Source: an uncultured Prevotellaceae bacterium (GTDB lineage: Bacteria > Bacteroidota > Bacteroidia > Bacteroidales > Bacteroidaceae). From it: a DNA stretch of 64,000 bases. The position numbers and the translations under genes are program-made. The notes beneath the pieces are model-generated. The model did no database searches. It was not told the origin of the DNA and was given only the letters and a program-made list of their open reading frames with translations. How positions within the stretch are numbered: the first letter of the stretch is position 1; each line of letters begins with the position of its first letter. This document shows positions 26,501-35,312 of this stretch, one piece after another. Location of the stretch: contig CACZBS010000025.1 of NCBI GenBank assembly GCA_902779455.1, forward strand, positions 1-64,000. The letters run 5' to 3'.

Positions 26501-26809
26501 ACCCCGGGCACGGCCCGCTTCTTCTGCGACAACGGCGTCGAGGCCACACCCGTGTGCTGGCCTGACGAGGAGGGCGAGAACAACGTGCTGCAGCTCATCG
26601 CCCAACACCAGATCGACCTCGTCGTCAACGTGCCGAAGAACCACACGAAGCGCGAGCTGACCAACGGCTACCGCATCCGCCGCGCCGCCATCGACCACAA
26701 CACGCCGCTGATGACCAACGTGCGGCTGGCCAAGGCCTTCATCGAAGCCTTCACGGCCATGGGCGAGGACGACATCAAGATCAAGAGCTGGCAGGAGTAT
26801 AACAACTAA
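23546..26809 (+). CDS. carB: Carbamoyl-phosphate synthase, large subunit
   Basis: The 1087-residue protein is a full-length two-half carbamoyl-phosphate synthetase. Each half starts with a nucleotide-fold segment ([20 protein letters not shown] near residue 9 and [20 protein letters not shown] near 576). ATP-grasp motifs follow ([32 protein letters not shown]), and the C-terminus is the allosteric MGS-like domain ([17 protein letters not shown]). It makes carbamoyl phosphate for pyrimidine and arginine synthesis. carA is not adjacent. Its stop codon overlaps the stop of the convergent mntP. Confidence 0.97.
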   Translation: [1087 protein letters not shown]

Positions 26810-27378
26810 GCCACGAGGATCTTCACGCCAATAAGAATCAGAATGACGCCACCAAGCAGTTCGGGCTTGGTGGCGTTTTTGAATATAGAGCCGGACTGGC
26901 CGCCAGCCCAGCAGCCCGCCATGCCAAAGAGGAACGACACGAGGCCGATGAGCCCCAGGGGCAGCACCAGCTGGAGGGCATGATGATAGCCCGTCACGCC
27001 CATCGAGATGCCCACGGAGAGGGCGTCGATGCTCGTCGCCACGGCCAGCAGCAGCTGCGTCGAGAGGCGGCGGGGGTTCATCACGCGGTGATCCTCGTCG
27101 GCCTCGTGGAAGGAGTCCCAGATCATCTTGCCCCCGATGAACCCCAGCAGCGCGAAGGCCACCCAAGGGCCCGCTGCCTCGATCCTCGATGCAAAGCCGG
27201 CCACAAGCAGCCACCCCGCCAACGGCATCAGCGCCTGGAACACACCAAAGAGAAGGGACATCCGCAGGACGACGCCCCACTCCATCCGCCGCATCGCAGC
27301 ACCCGCTGCCACAGAGACGGACAGGCAGTCCATCGCCAGCCCCACGGCCAGTATCAATATATCGCTCAGGTTCATCAT
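26806..27378 (-). CDS. mntP: Manganese efflux pump MntP
   Basis: From the ATG at 27378 the product is about 190 residues with six membrane helices. It has the internal two-fold repeat of MntP, with paired Asp motifs AVGLAMDCLSVSVAAG and AVATSIDALSVGISMG, and ends GVILILIGVKILVA. It exports Mn2+. A longer frame to 27501 is made of G/C-rich repeat and is rejected. Its stop (TAG, 26808-26806) overlaps carB's TAA. The upstream region is filled with nested inverted repeats; a minus-strand TACCTTTG box at 27905-27898 could be its promoter, with a leader of about 500 bases. Confidence 0.92.
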   Translation of the reverse strand: MMNLSDILILAVGLAMDCLSVSVAAGAAMRRMEWGVVLRMSLLFGVFQALMPLAGWLLVAGFASRIEAAGPWVAFALLGFIGGKMIWDSFHEADEDHRVMNPRRLSTQLLLAVATSIDALSVGISMGVTGYHHALQLVLPLGLIGLVSFLFGMAGCWAGGQSGSIFKNATKPELLGGVILILIGVKILVA

Positions 27379-27420
27379 GACAAATAGTTCTTCTGTTCCC
27401 CAATCCTTGAAATAGTTAGA

Positions 27421-27866
27421 GACCCCTAATCCTTGAGAGGAAGTTAGAGACCCCACCCCCAACCCCTCCCCTTGAAGGGAGGGGAGCAGCTGCGCCGTCA
27501 TCCCCTGCGGGCTTGTATGTCTACCCTACTGCCCTCCTTGGCTTGCAGGTCTAATCTTACTCCCCTCCTTGGAAAGGAGGGGTCGGGGGTGGTTGACAGC
27601 TGCGCCTTGATTTTTTAGTAAGTAACACCGCAGGAGTTTCAACCACCCCTGCCCCTCCTTTCCAAGGAGGGGAGCAGCTGCGCCGTCATTCCCGTAGGGC
27701 TGCATATTGTTTTTCCCCTCAGCTGCGCCGTCATCCCCGTAGGGCTGCATATTGTTTTTTCCCCTCAGCTGCGCCGTCATCCCCGTAGGGCAGTGCGCCA
27801 GCTGCTCCCCTCCCTTCAAGGGGAGGGGTTGGGGGTGGGGTCTCTAACTATTTCAAGGGTCGGGGG
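27421..27866. repeat. Nested G/C-rich inverted and tandem repeats
   Basis: The outer arms 27442-27491 and 27800-27849 are perfect 50-base reverse complements, and a shorter duplicate of the outer end sits at 27405-27430. Inside, 27553-27605 and 27637-27690 form a second inverted pair with cccctccttggaaaggaggggt cores. Between them and the right outer arm, a ~47-base unit (agctgcgccgtcatccccgtagggc...) is tandemly repeated about three times. No gene is present. The 97-codon minus-strand frame over it is repeat translation. Confidence 0.85.
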
Positions 27867-27994
27867 TGGGGCCTGTAACATTATAATCCATATTTTCTGC
27901 AAAGGTAAGGAAAAAAGATAAGGTACGCGCACCCGCGCTTGTTAATAAAAAATAAATAAGCGGGTGACTGTACACAAAACACGCTTAAATTATG

Positions 27995-28002
27995 TATCTT
28001 TG
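27995..28002 (+). promoter_or_regulatory. Promoter -7 box of the fasciclin/SusCD locus
   Basis: TATCTTTG followed by CA lies 46 bases before the ATG of the first fasciclin gene. No TTTG is obvious at -33, so activation may need a factor. Confidence 0.6.
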
Positions 28003-28047
28003 CATAAAATTATGCAAACTAACTAAAATAAAACAATAAATACGCAA

Positions 28048-30402
28048 ATGAACAAACCAAAGAAGATGTTGAAGGCAATAGGGACGCTATTGTTTTCAAC
28101 CCTGTTGCTGCCTTCATGCTCCGACATGGACGAGTACTTCGAGGTGCCATCGTGGATTGAGGGGTCAATCTACGAGAAGCTCGAAGCCGACGGGCACTAC
28201 ACGCAGTTCCTCCGAGGCGCTGAGCGGGCGGGGTTCGCACCCATGCTCGACGGCAAGAGCATCCTCACCGTGATGGCTCCGACGGACGAGGCCATGAGCA
28301 CCTACCTGCAGCAGACCTACGGCAAGCAGTCCGTCGACGACCTCAGCGACGCCGAGCTGCGCAAGCTGATCGGATTCCACATCCTCTACTACTCCTTCGA
28401 CAAGGAGAAGCTGACCAACTTCCGCCCACAGGAAGGCGACGGCGCCACGGAGGAGCAGAAGCTGACGAACGCGGGCCTATACTACAAGTTCCGCACGAAG
28501 AGCCAGGACCCCATCGAGCAGGCTAACGACACGGCCGCCGTCTACCATCTGGAGCGCTACGTGCCCGTCTTCTCGCCCCTGATGTTCCGCACCAAGGGCA
28601 TCGCCGCCAAGGAGAACTACGAATACTTCTACCCCCAGACGGGATGGAACGGCGACGACGGCTTCCAGGTGGCCAACGCGAACGTGACGGAGTACACGGA
28701 CATCGCCAAGAACGGCTACATATACAAGGTGGACCGCGTGCTGCGACCCCTGGAGACCATCTACACGGAGATGAAGCAGGCCGGCAAGTACGGGAAGTTC
28801 CTCGCGTTCTACGACTCGTTCCGCAACTACCAGCTCGACGAGGACCTCACACTGGAGTACGGCAACGGCCGGCAGCTCTACCAGGTCGTCTTCCGCGACG
28901 GCACGACGGGCGTCAGCCTGCCCCCCATCGCCAGCGAGTGGCCCGTGACGGACTACAGCATGGTGACGGCCCTGGCCTACAACGCCTACAGCATCTTCGC
29001 CCCCACGGACGACGCCCTCGAGGACTTCTTCGACGACTACTGGCGCGTGGGCGGCTATGAGGTGCTCGACAGCGTCTCCCCCACCCTCGTCTCCACCCTG
29101 CTGCGCCACTCCATCTACAGCCAGTCGATCGTCTTCCCAGAGGAGGTGGAGAAGGGCCTGATCCTCGACGCAGAGCAGCAGCCCATCAGGTTCAACACCC
29201 AGGAGGTGCCGCAGCAGGACCGCATCATCTGCTCCAACGGCGTGCTCTACGGATGCAACGTGCTGACGCCGCCCGCCATGTTCAACAGCGTCACGGGACC
29301 GGCCTACCAGTATCAGAAGTATAGCGCCTTCCAGCACATGGTGGCTGAGTCGGGCATGCAGTCGACGCTCTGCAACGACGCCGTGCGCTACATCATGCTC
29401 TATCCATCGAACGAACAGCTGGAGCAGAGCATCGCCAACATCCGCGTGGTCGACAACGTGCTCGTGGCCGGACCGCAGGGACGCAACATGGGCAACGCCC
29501 TGAAGCAGACCTACGTCTACGCACACGTGGCAGCACCCATCGACGGCAACACCACGCTGCCCCAGACGGGCAAGGCCGTCCTGCGCGCCCTCTCGCCCGA
29601 CCAGAACCTCTACTGGTACGTCAAGGACGGCCGCATCACCAACAGCATCAAGCACAACGAGCTGCTGCGCCACGCCGCCAACACGACCACGGAGGACGAC
29701 GTCTTCGTGCCATTCCACGCCCTGGACTATCGCGGCGACGTCGACGGATGGACCAACGGCCACGCCTACGCCTACGACGACATCCTGATGGAGGGCAACT
29801 TCGACAACGTCAACGACTCGCGCCTCGTGCGACAGATGTATGCCCTGCGCAACGACGCCACCACCGACTTCTACGGATGGATCAACCTGCTGAACAAGGG
29901 CGGACTCTTCGCCGCCTCCTCGCAGACCTTCAGCTTCATGATCGAGAACTGCCTGATGTTCATACCCGTCACGAAGGCCGTCGAACAGGCCATCCTGGAC
30001 GGACGCATACCAGGGACGACGGCCAGCGAAGGCGCCACGGTGGGGGCCGACGACTTCTTCAGCCATGTCGAGGTCAGCGACCCTGAAGCGCTGGAGTACT
30101 ACGTCAGACAGTACTTCCTGCCCGTCAGCACGGCCGAGTTCTCCAACTTCCCCTACATCGGATGGGGCGAGAACACGGAGACCTACGGCGGCATCATCAC
30201 CTTGCAGCAGTCGCAGGACGCCCAGAACAACATCCTCTCGTCGCGCATGAACATCTACGACGACGGATCGGCCATCAGCATCCAGGCCACCGACCACCTC
30301 ACAGGCCGCACATCGCAGCGCGTGCGCGTCACGGCGGACTACGACTTCTTCCCCTTCGTCTATGAGGACGCTGCGGCCCACTTCATCGAGGACGTCCTTT
30401 AA
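28048..30402 (+). CDS. Fasciclin-domain surface lipoprotein, large
   Basis: The 784-residue protein has a lipoprotein signal (LLFSTLLLPSCSDMDEYFEV, Cys near residue 25). FAS1-like repeats follow: the first with SIYEKLEADGHYTQFLRGAE and SILTVMAPTDEAMSTYL (about 40-130), the second with SIFAPTDDALEDFFDDYWR (about 315-335) and SNGVLYGCNVLTP, and a further degenerate one later (YIMLYPSNEQLEQS). FAS1 domains are adhesion or ligand-binding modules. The protein is first in a seven-gene co-directional locus and is probably displayed at the cell surface beside SusC/SusD. Its ligand is unknown. The 840-codon antisense frame is a shadow. Confidence 0.85.
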   Translation: MNKPKKMLKAIGTLLFSTLLLPSCSDMDEYFEVPSWIEGSIYEKLEADGHYTQFLRGAERAGFAPMLDGKSILTVMAPTDEAMSTYLQQTYGKQSVDDLSDAELRKLIGFHILYYSFDKEKLTNFRPQEGDGATEEQKLTNAGLYYKFRTKSQDPIEQANDTAAVYHLERYVPVFSPLMFRTKGIAAKENYEYFYPQTGWNGDDGFQVANANVTEYTDIAKNGYIYKVDRVLRPLETIYTEMKQAGKYGKFLAFYDSFRNYQLDEDLTLEYGNGRQLYQVVFRDGTTGVSLPPIASEWPVTDYSMVTALAYNAYSIFAPTDDALEDFFDDYWRVGGYEVLDSVSPTLVSTLLRHSIYSQSIVFPEEVEKGLILDAEQQPIRFNTQEVPQQDRIICSNGVLYGCNVLTPPAMFNSVTGPAYQYQKYSAFQHMVAESGMQSTLCNDAVRYIMLYPSNEQLEQSIANIRVVDNVLVAGPQGRNMGNALKQTYVYAHVAAPIDGNTTLPQTGKAVLRALSPDQNLYWYVKDGRITNSIKHNELLRHAANTTTEDDVFVPFHALDYRGDVDGWTNGHAYAYDDILMEGNFDNVNDSRLVRQMYALRNDATTDFYGWINLLNKGGLFAASSQTFSFMIENCLMFIPVTKAVEQAILDGRIPGTTASEGATVGADDFFSHVEVSDPEALEYYVRQYFLPVSTAEFSNFPYIGWGENTETYGGIITLQQSQDAQNNILSSRMNIYDDGSAISIQATDHLTGRTSQRVRVTADYDFFPFVYEDAAAHFIEDVL

Positions 30403-30418
30403 GCTAAAGCAGAACGAT

Positions 30419-33400
30419 ATGAGACATAAGATAACAACCCTCATCATCATGTGCATGGCAGCACTCAGCGCTGCGGCACAGACCGTGACAGGTACGGTCA
30501 GCGAGATGTTCGGATCGGCAAAGGAGCCGGCCATCGGCGTCAACGTCACCTTCCAGAACAGCCAGAACCGTATCGTCACTGGTGTGACCACCGACTTCAA
30601 CGGTAAATACTCACTCAAGGTGCCTGCCGGCGAGAAGGGCCTCACGCTCGTCTTCTCGTATATCGGCATGAAGACCCAAAGGTTCAAATACACGGGGCAG
30701 ACCACGCTCAACGTCACCATGGAGAGCGACGCCCACCAGATCAAGGAGGTGGAGGTCACGGGCAAGCGTGGCAGCCGCAACGAGATGGGCGTCACGGAGC
30801 GCCAGATGTCGTTCGCCACGCAGAAGATCAACCTCGACGAGATCAACGCCACGTCGGCCGTCACCTCGATTGAGGAGACCCTGCAGGGCCACCTCGGCGG
30901 CGTCGACATCACGGCAGCCGGCGACCCGGGTGCGAAGAGCAACATCCGCATCCGCGGCACGGCCACGCTGAACTCCAATGCCGACCCGCTCATCGTCATC
31001 GACGGCGTGCCCTATAACACCACCATCGACGACTCCTTCGACTTCAACACCGCCTCGCAGGAAGACTTCGCTCAGATGCTCAACCTGAACCCCAACGACA
31101 TCGAGTCGATCGAGGTGCTCAAGGACGCCGCCTCGACGGCCGTCTACGGCACGGCAGGCGCCAACGGCGTGCTGCTCATCACGAAGAAGAAGGGCGCCAT
31201 GGGCAAGACCAACTTCACCTTCTCGACGAAGAACACGCTGAAGGTGGAGCCCAAGTCGATGCCCATGATGAACGGCAACGAGTATGTCGCCTTCATCCAG
31301 GACGCTATCTGGAACACGGCCAACGCCCGCGGCCTGTCGAACAACTCGGCCCTGCTGGAGTATCTGTTCGATACGCCCGAGATCAACTACAACCAGGACT
31401 GGCGCTACTTCGACGAGTATAACCAGAACACGGACTGGCTCTCCTACGTCACCAAGGACGCCGTCGTCACGGACAACTCCTTCGCCATGTCGGGCGGCGG
31501 CGAGCGCGCCACGTATCGCTACTCGCTCTCCTACATGAACGAGCCAGGCACGACGAAGGGCACGGGGCTGGGCCGACTGACCACGTCGCTCGACATCGGC
31601 TACAAGTTCTCAGAGAAGCTGCGCGTCAACGCAGAATATTCCTATACGGATTCGAAGAAGGATGCGCCCTGGTCCTCGCAGCTGCGTGCCGAGGCCATGC
31701 GCAAGATGCCGAACAAGAGCCCCTACTACATCGACGACGCCACGGGCCAGATGACTGACACCTACTTCACGCGTCAGAACGCTGAGGAGTTCCAGGGAGC
31801 CTTCACGGGCAGCGCTAATTTCCACCCCATCATCATGGCCGAAGAGAGCTTCTCGAAGGTGCATCAGAAGGAGCAGAAGATGACGGTGCGCGCCAGCTTC
31901 TACGCCACGCCTCACCTGACCTATCGCGGCTATGTCTCGATGAAGTATAACACGACGAAGACCAACAAGTTCCTGCCGCAGGCCGCCACGGGCGTCACGA
32001 CCAACAACACGTATGCCAACCAGAGCAGCGACGCCTACTCGAACAACTTCTCACTGCAGACAGAGAACAAACTGATGTACAACAACGACTGGATGGACAA
32101 GAAGCACCAGCTCGTCGTCACCGCCCTCTGGCGGACGGCTCAGAGCCGCTCGTCGAACTATTCGGCCGTGCGCTACAACGTGGCTTCATCGGCCATCGCC
32201 GACCCTGGGTCGGGCGGCGGTTCGCTCCTCTCACAGGGCTCCGGCACTAGCGAAGTCAGAACGCTTTCAGGCATCGGAAGCATCGTCTACACCTTCCTCG
32301 ACCGCTACACCATCAACGGCACGGCCAACTACGAAGGCAAGTCGGCACTCGGCAAGGACAACCGCTGGGGACTCTTCCCCTCCGTCGGCGTCAGCTGGCA
32401 GGTGCAGGACGAGCCCTTCATGAAGTCGTGGTCGGAGGACTGGCTCACACAGTTCAAGCTCCGCGCCTCGCTCGGCAAGAGCGGCAATGCGCCCAGCAAG
32501 ACGGCGGCCTACGTAGGCACCTACGCCTCCATCGGCAACTACATGGACGGCAGCGCCATCACTGAGAGCAGCATGCAGCTCAACAAGCTGAAGTGGGAGA
32601 CGTCGACAGAATACGACCTCGGCACGGACATTATCCTCTGGGATGGCAAGCTCACTGCCACCTTCGACTACTATCGCAAGAAGACGAAGGACCTGCTGCA
32701 GACGGGCATCACCATCCCCGGCTCGACGGGTCTGGGCGGCAAGCTGGCCTACTTCAACTCCGGACGGCTGGAGAACAAGGGCTGGGAGTTCCGCATCGAC
32801 TACGAGGTGCTGAAGACGAAAGACTGGCAGCTGAAGGTCAACTGGAACATCAACCGCAACGAGAACACCATCATCGAACTGCCTGAGAACATTGCCGCAG
32901 AGCAGTTCACACTGGCCAACGGCACACGCAGCTACGCCACGAAGTTCATGGCCGGCACCGCCGTCGGCTCGTTCTTCGGCTTCCGCTCGCTGGGCGTCTA
33001 TCAGAACCTCGAGGACACCTATGCCAAGGATGCCGAGGGCAACGTGATGTACGACCTGAACAGCAAGCCCATCGTCATGACCAACGGCACCTTCACCTGC
33101 TATCCTGGCGATGCCAAGTATGAGGACATCGACCACAACGGCAAGATCGACCAGAACGACGTCGTCTACCTGGGCAACTACAACCCGATGGTCACGGGCG
33201 GCGGCGGCTTCAACCTGCGCTACAAGCAGCTGAGCCTCACCGTCTTCATGCACTATCGTCTTGGTCAGAAGATCATCAACACGGCCCGCATGAACGCCGA
33301 GGCCATGTATGGCTCCGACAACCAGTCGAAGGCTGTGCTGCGCCGCTGGCGCAACGAGGGCGACCAGACCGACATCCCCCGCGCACTGTGGCGCTACGGT

Positions 33401-33679
33401 CTGAACTACCTGGGCAGCGACCGCTTCATCGAGGACTGCTCGTTCCTCCGCCTGAAGACGCTCTCGCTGAACTACACGCTGCCGAAGTCGTTCTGCAAGA
33501 AGCTCGGCATGAACACCATCTCGATGTACCTGACGGGCTACGACCTGTTCACCTTCTCGAGCTACACGGGTCAGGACCCCGAAGTCAACATGCCCAGCAA
33601 GCTGACCGACCTGGCACAGGACAACTCGCAGACGCCGCGCGCCAAGCGATTCTCTTTCGGACTCACGTTGAACTTCTAA
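30419..33679 (+). CDS. SusC-like TonB-dependent receptor, first copy
   Basis: Starting at the ATG at 30419 (not the frame opening at 30362 inside the previous gene) gives 1086 residues. A Sec signal peptide (LIIMCMAALSAAAQ) precedes a carboxypeptidase-like regulatory domain (GTVSEMFG...SLKVPAGEKGLTLVFSYIGM). The plug has NIRIRGTATLNSNADPLIVI and SIEVLKDAASTAVYGTAGAN, and a 22-strand barrel ends RFSFGLTLNF. It imports a ligand across the outer membrane with the SusD that follows 19 bases later. There is no STN domain, so it is unlikely to signal through FecR. Confidence 0.95.
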   Translation: MRHKITTLIIMCMAALSAAAQTVTGTVSEMFGSAKEPAIGVNVTFQNSQNRIVTGVTTDFNGKYSLKVPAGEKGLTLVFSYIGMKTQRFKYTGQTTLNVTMESDAHQIKEVEVTGKRGSRNEMGVTERQMSFATQKINLDEINATSAVTSIEETLQGHLGGVDITAAGDPGAKSNIRIRGTATLNSNADPLIVIDGVPYNTTIDDSFDFNTASQEDFAQMLNLNPNDIESIEVLKDAASTAVYGTAGANGVLLITKKKGAMGKTNFTFSTKNTLKVEPKSMPMMNGNEYVAFIQDAIWNTANARGLSNNSALLEYLFDTPEINYNQDWRYFDEYNQNTDWLSYVTKDAVVTDNSFAMSGGGERATYRYSLSYMNEPGTTKGTGLGRLTTSLDIGYKFSEKLRVNAEYSYTDSKKDAPWSSQLRAEAMRKMPNKSPYYIDDATGQMTDTYFTRQNAEEFQGAFTGSANFHPIIMAEESFSKVHQKEQKMTVRASFYATPHLTYRGYVSMKYNTTKTNKFLPQAATGVTTNNTYANQSSDAYSNNFSLQTENKLMYNNDWMDKKHQLVVTALWRTAQSRSSNYSAVRYNVASSAIADPGSGGGSLLSQGSGTSEVRTLSGIGSIVYTFLDRYTINGTANYEGKSALGKDNRWGLFPSVGVSWQVQDEPFMKSWSEDWLTQFKLRASLGKSGNAPSKTAAYVGTYASIGNYMDGSAITESSMQLNKLKWETSTEYDLGTDIILWDGKLTATFDYYRKKTKDLLQTGITIPGSTGLGGKLAYFNSGRLENKGWEFRIDYEVLKTKDWQLKVNWNINRNENTIIELPENIAAEQFTLANGTRSYATKFMAGTAVGSFFGFRSLGVYQNLEDTYAKDAEGNVMYDLNSKPIVMTNGTFTCYPGDAKYEDIDHNGKIDQNDVVYLGNYNPMVTGGGGFNLRYKQLSLTVFMHYRLGQKIINTARMNAEAMYGSDNQSKAVLRRWRNEGDQTDIPRALWRYGLNYLGSDRFIEDCSFLRLKTLSLNYTLPKSFCKKLGMNTISMYLTGYDLFTFSSYTGQDPEVNMPSKLTDLAQDNSQTPRAKRFSFGLTLNF

Positions 33680-33698
33680 CCCCCCTCCTCTTAAGCAA

Positions 33699-35291
33699 AT
33701 GAAAACTATCAAATATCTTATCATATCGGTCGCCGCGGCACTGGGGCTCTCCTCATGCAACGACTTCCTGGAGGTCTATCCAGAGAATGTGGAGCCGACC
33801 GACAAGTATTGGGCCTCAAAAGAAGACGTCGAAGCCACGCTCTTCGCAGGCTACTACTATCTGCGTGATGCCGTGCAGGACTATCTCATCCCCTGGGGTG
33901 AGCTTCGCGCCGGGTGCATCTACAGCCGTAGCGGGTCGCCGCTGCAGCAGCTCCAGGTGAAGCCCACGAGCAGCATCGCCACGTGGACGCCCATGTACAT
34001 GATTGTCAACTCGGCCAACCTCGTGCTGGCCAACGCTGAGAAGGCGCGCGCCAACGATGCCACCTACACGCCTGAGGCCATGAACTCGCACTATTGCGAA
34101 GCCTACTGGCTCAGGGCCCTGGCCTATTTCTACATCGTGCGCAACTGGCGCGAGGCGCCCCTCTTCACTGAGCCCTTCGAGACGGACGAGGTGTCCTATA
34201 ACGTGGCAAAGTCGTCAGAGGCAGAGATCATTGCCCAGATCAAGAGCGACCTCCTGGCCGCCATCCAGCTGGGAGCCGCCAAGACGAGCTTCAACACGAC
34301 ATGGGAGACCAAGGGACGTGCCACCCTGTGGAGCATCTACGCCCTGATGGCCGACGTCTGCCTGTGGAATCAGGATTTCGACGAGGCTATCACCTATTGC
34401 AACGCCATCCTCAATGCCACAAGCAACGACGCGCCGCGCTTCATGAAGACGCCGACACACGCCAGCTGGTTCTCCATCTTCAACCCCGGCAACTCCAACG
34501 AGAGCATCTACGAGGTGCAGTGGAGCCACGAGAAGCGTCAGGGCACGGCCTATCAGACCAACGACCTGCCCAAGCTGTTCGACAACCAGCATACGGACCG
34601 CCGCTACCAGCTCTCGCGCCAGATGCTGCAGGACTTCAACAGCGAGTATCGCGCCATCCTCCAGCAATATAACAACGACCCCGACCTGGCAGGCCCGATG
34701 GCCGTGCGCAGCATGTTCGGCGGCTACTTCGTAGGCAGCAGCGCCGCCACCTATCAGGGAGCCACGGCAGGCTACGTCTGGAAGTATTGCGGCAGCACCT
34801 CGCTCAGCGACAAGCGCACTGAGACCTACTATGACCCCAACTTCATCATCTATCGCGTGGCTGACATCATGCTGCTCAAGGCTGAAGCCCTCGTCATGCG
34901 TCAGGCTGGCAACAACCAGGCCGACAACGAGGAGGCCATCGCACTGGTCAACGAGATACGCCAGCGCACCAACCTCGAGCCCGTCGAGATCTTCGACGAG
35001 CCCAGCCTGAAAGACCTGCTCGACTATATCCTCTACGAGCGCCTCATGGAACTCGTCGGCGAGGGCAAGGCCTGGTACGACCTGCTGCGTGTTGGCCGCT
35101 ATAAGGACCCTGCCGGCGTGGTGAACTTCAAGAAGGACTTCCTCATCGAATACGTCACCAAGTACAACGGCGAGGCCAGCGAGGCCTGGATCAACTCTGT
35201 GCTCAACGACGAGAACGCCTGGTATCTGCCCATCAACGAGAATGAGGTGAAGGTGAACCAGCTGCTCGAGCAAAACCCGTATTACCTATAA
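33699..35291 (+). CDS. SusD/RagB-like lipoprotein, first copy
   Basis: The 530-residue lipoprotein (signal ending GLSSCNDFLEVYPE, Cys near residue 20) has the SusD N-terminal helices. The C-terminal RagB/SusD region has YRVADIMLLKAEALVMRQAG and YILYERLMELVGEGKAWYDL. It caps the SusC at 30419-33679 and binds its ligand. The spacing to SusC is 19 bases. Confidence 0.95.
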   Translation: MKTIKYLIISVAAALGLSSCNDFLEVYPENVEPTDKYWASKEDVEATLFAGYYYLRDAVQDYLIPWGELRAGCIYSRSGSPLQQLQVKPTSSIATWTPMYMIVNSANLVLANAEKARANDATYTPEAMNSHYCEAYWLRALAYFYIVRNWREAPLFTEPFETDEVSYNVAKSSEAEIIAQIKSDLLAAIQLGAAKTSFNTTWETKGRATLWSIYALMADVCLWNQDFDEAITYCNAILNATSNDAPRFMKTPTHASWFSIFNPGNSNESIYEVQWSHEKRQGTAYQTNDLPKLFDNQHTDRRYQLSRQMLQDFNSEYRAILQQYNNDPDLAGPMAVRSMFGGYFVGSSAATYQGATAGYVWKYCGSTSLSDKRTETYYDPNFIIYRVADIMLLKAEALVMRQAGNNQADNEEAIALVNEIRQRTNLEPVEIFDEPSLKDLLDYILYERLMELVGEGKAWYDLLRVGRYKDPAGVVNFKKDFLIEYVTKYNGEASEAWINSVLNDENAWYLPINENEVKVNQLLEQNPYYL

Positions 35292-35312
35292 CCCCAACGA
35301 ACACTTCAGAAT

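Noticed and set aside
27526..27819. 97-codon minus-strand frame
   Set aside because: It is a translation of the tandem and inverted repeats before the fasciclin locus, not a gene.
28477..30999. 840-codon minus-strand frame
   Set aside because: Antisense to the fasciclin gene and the SusC start; Val/Asp-rich shadow of GNC-biased codons.
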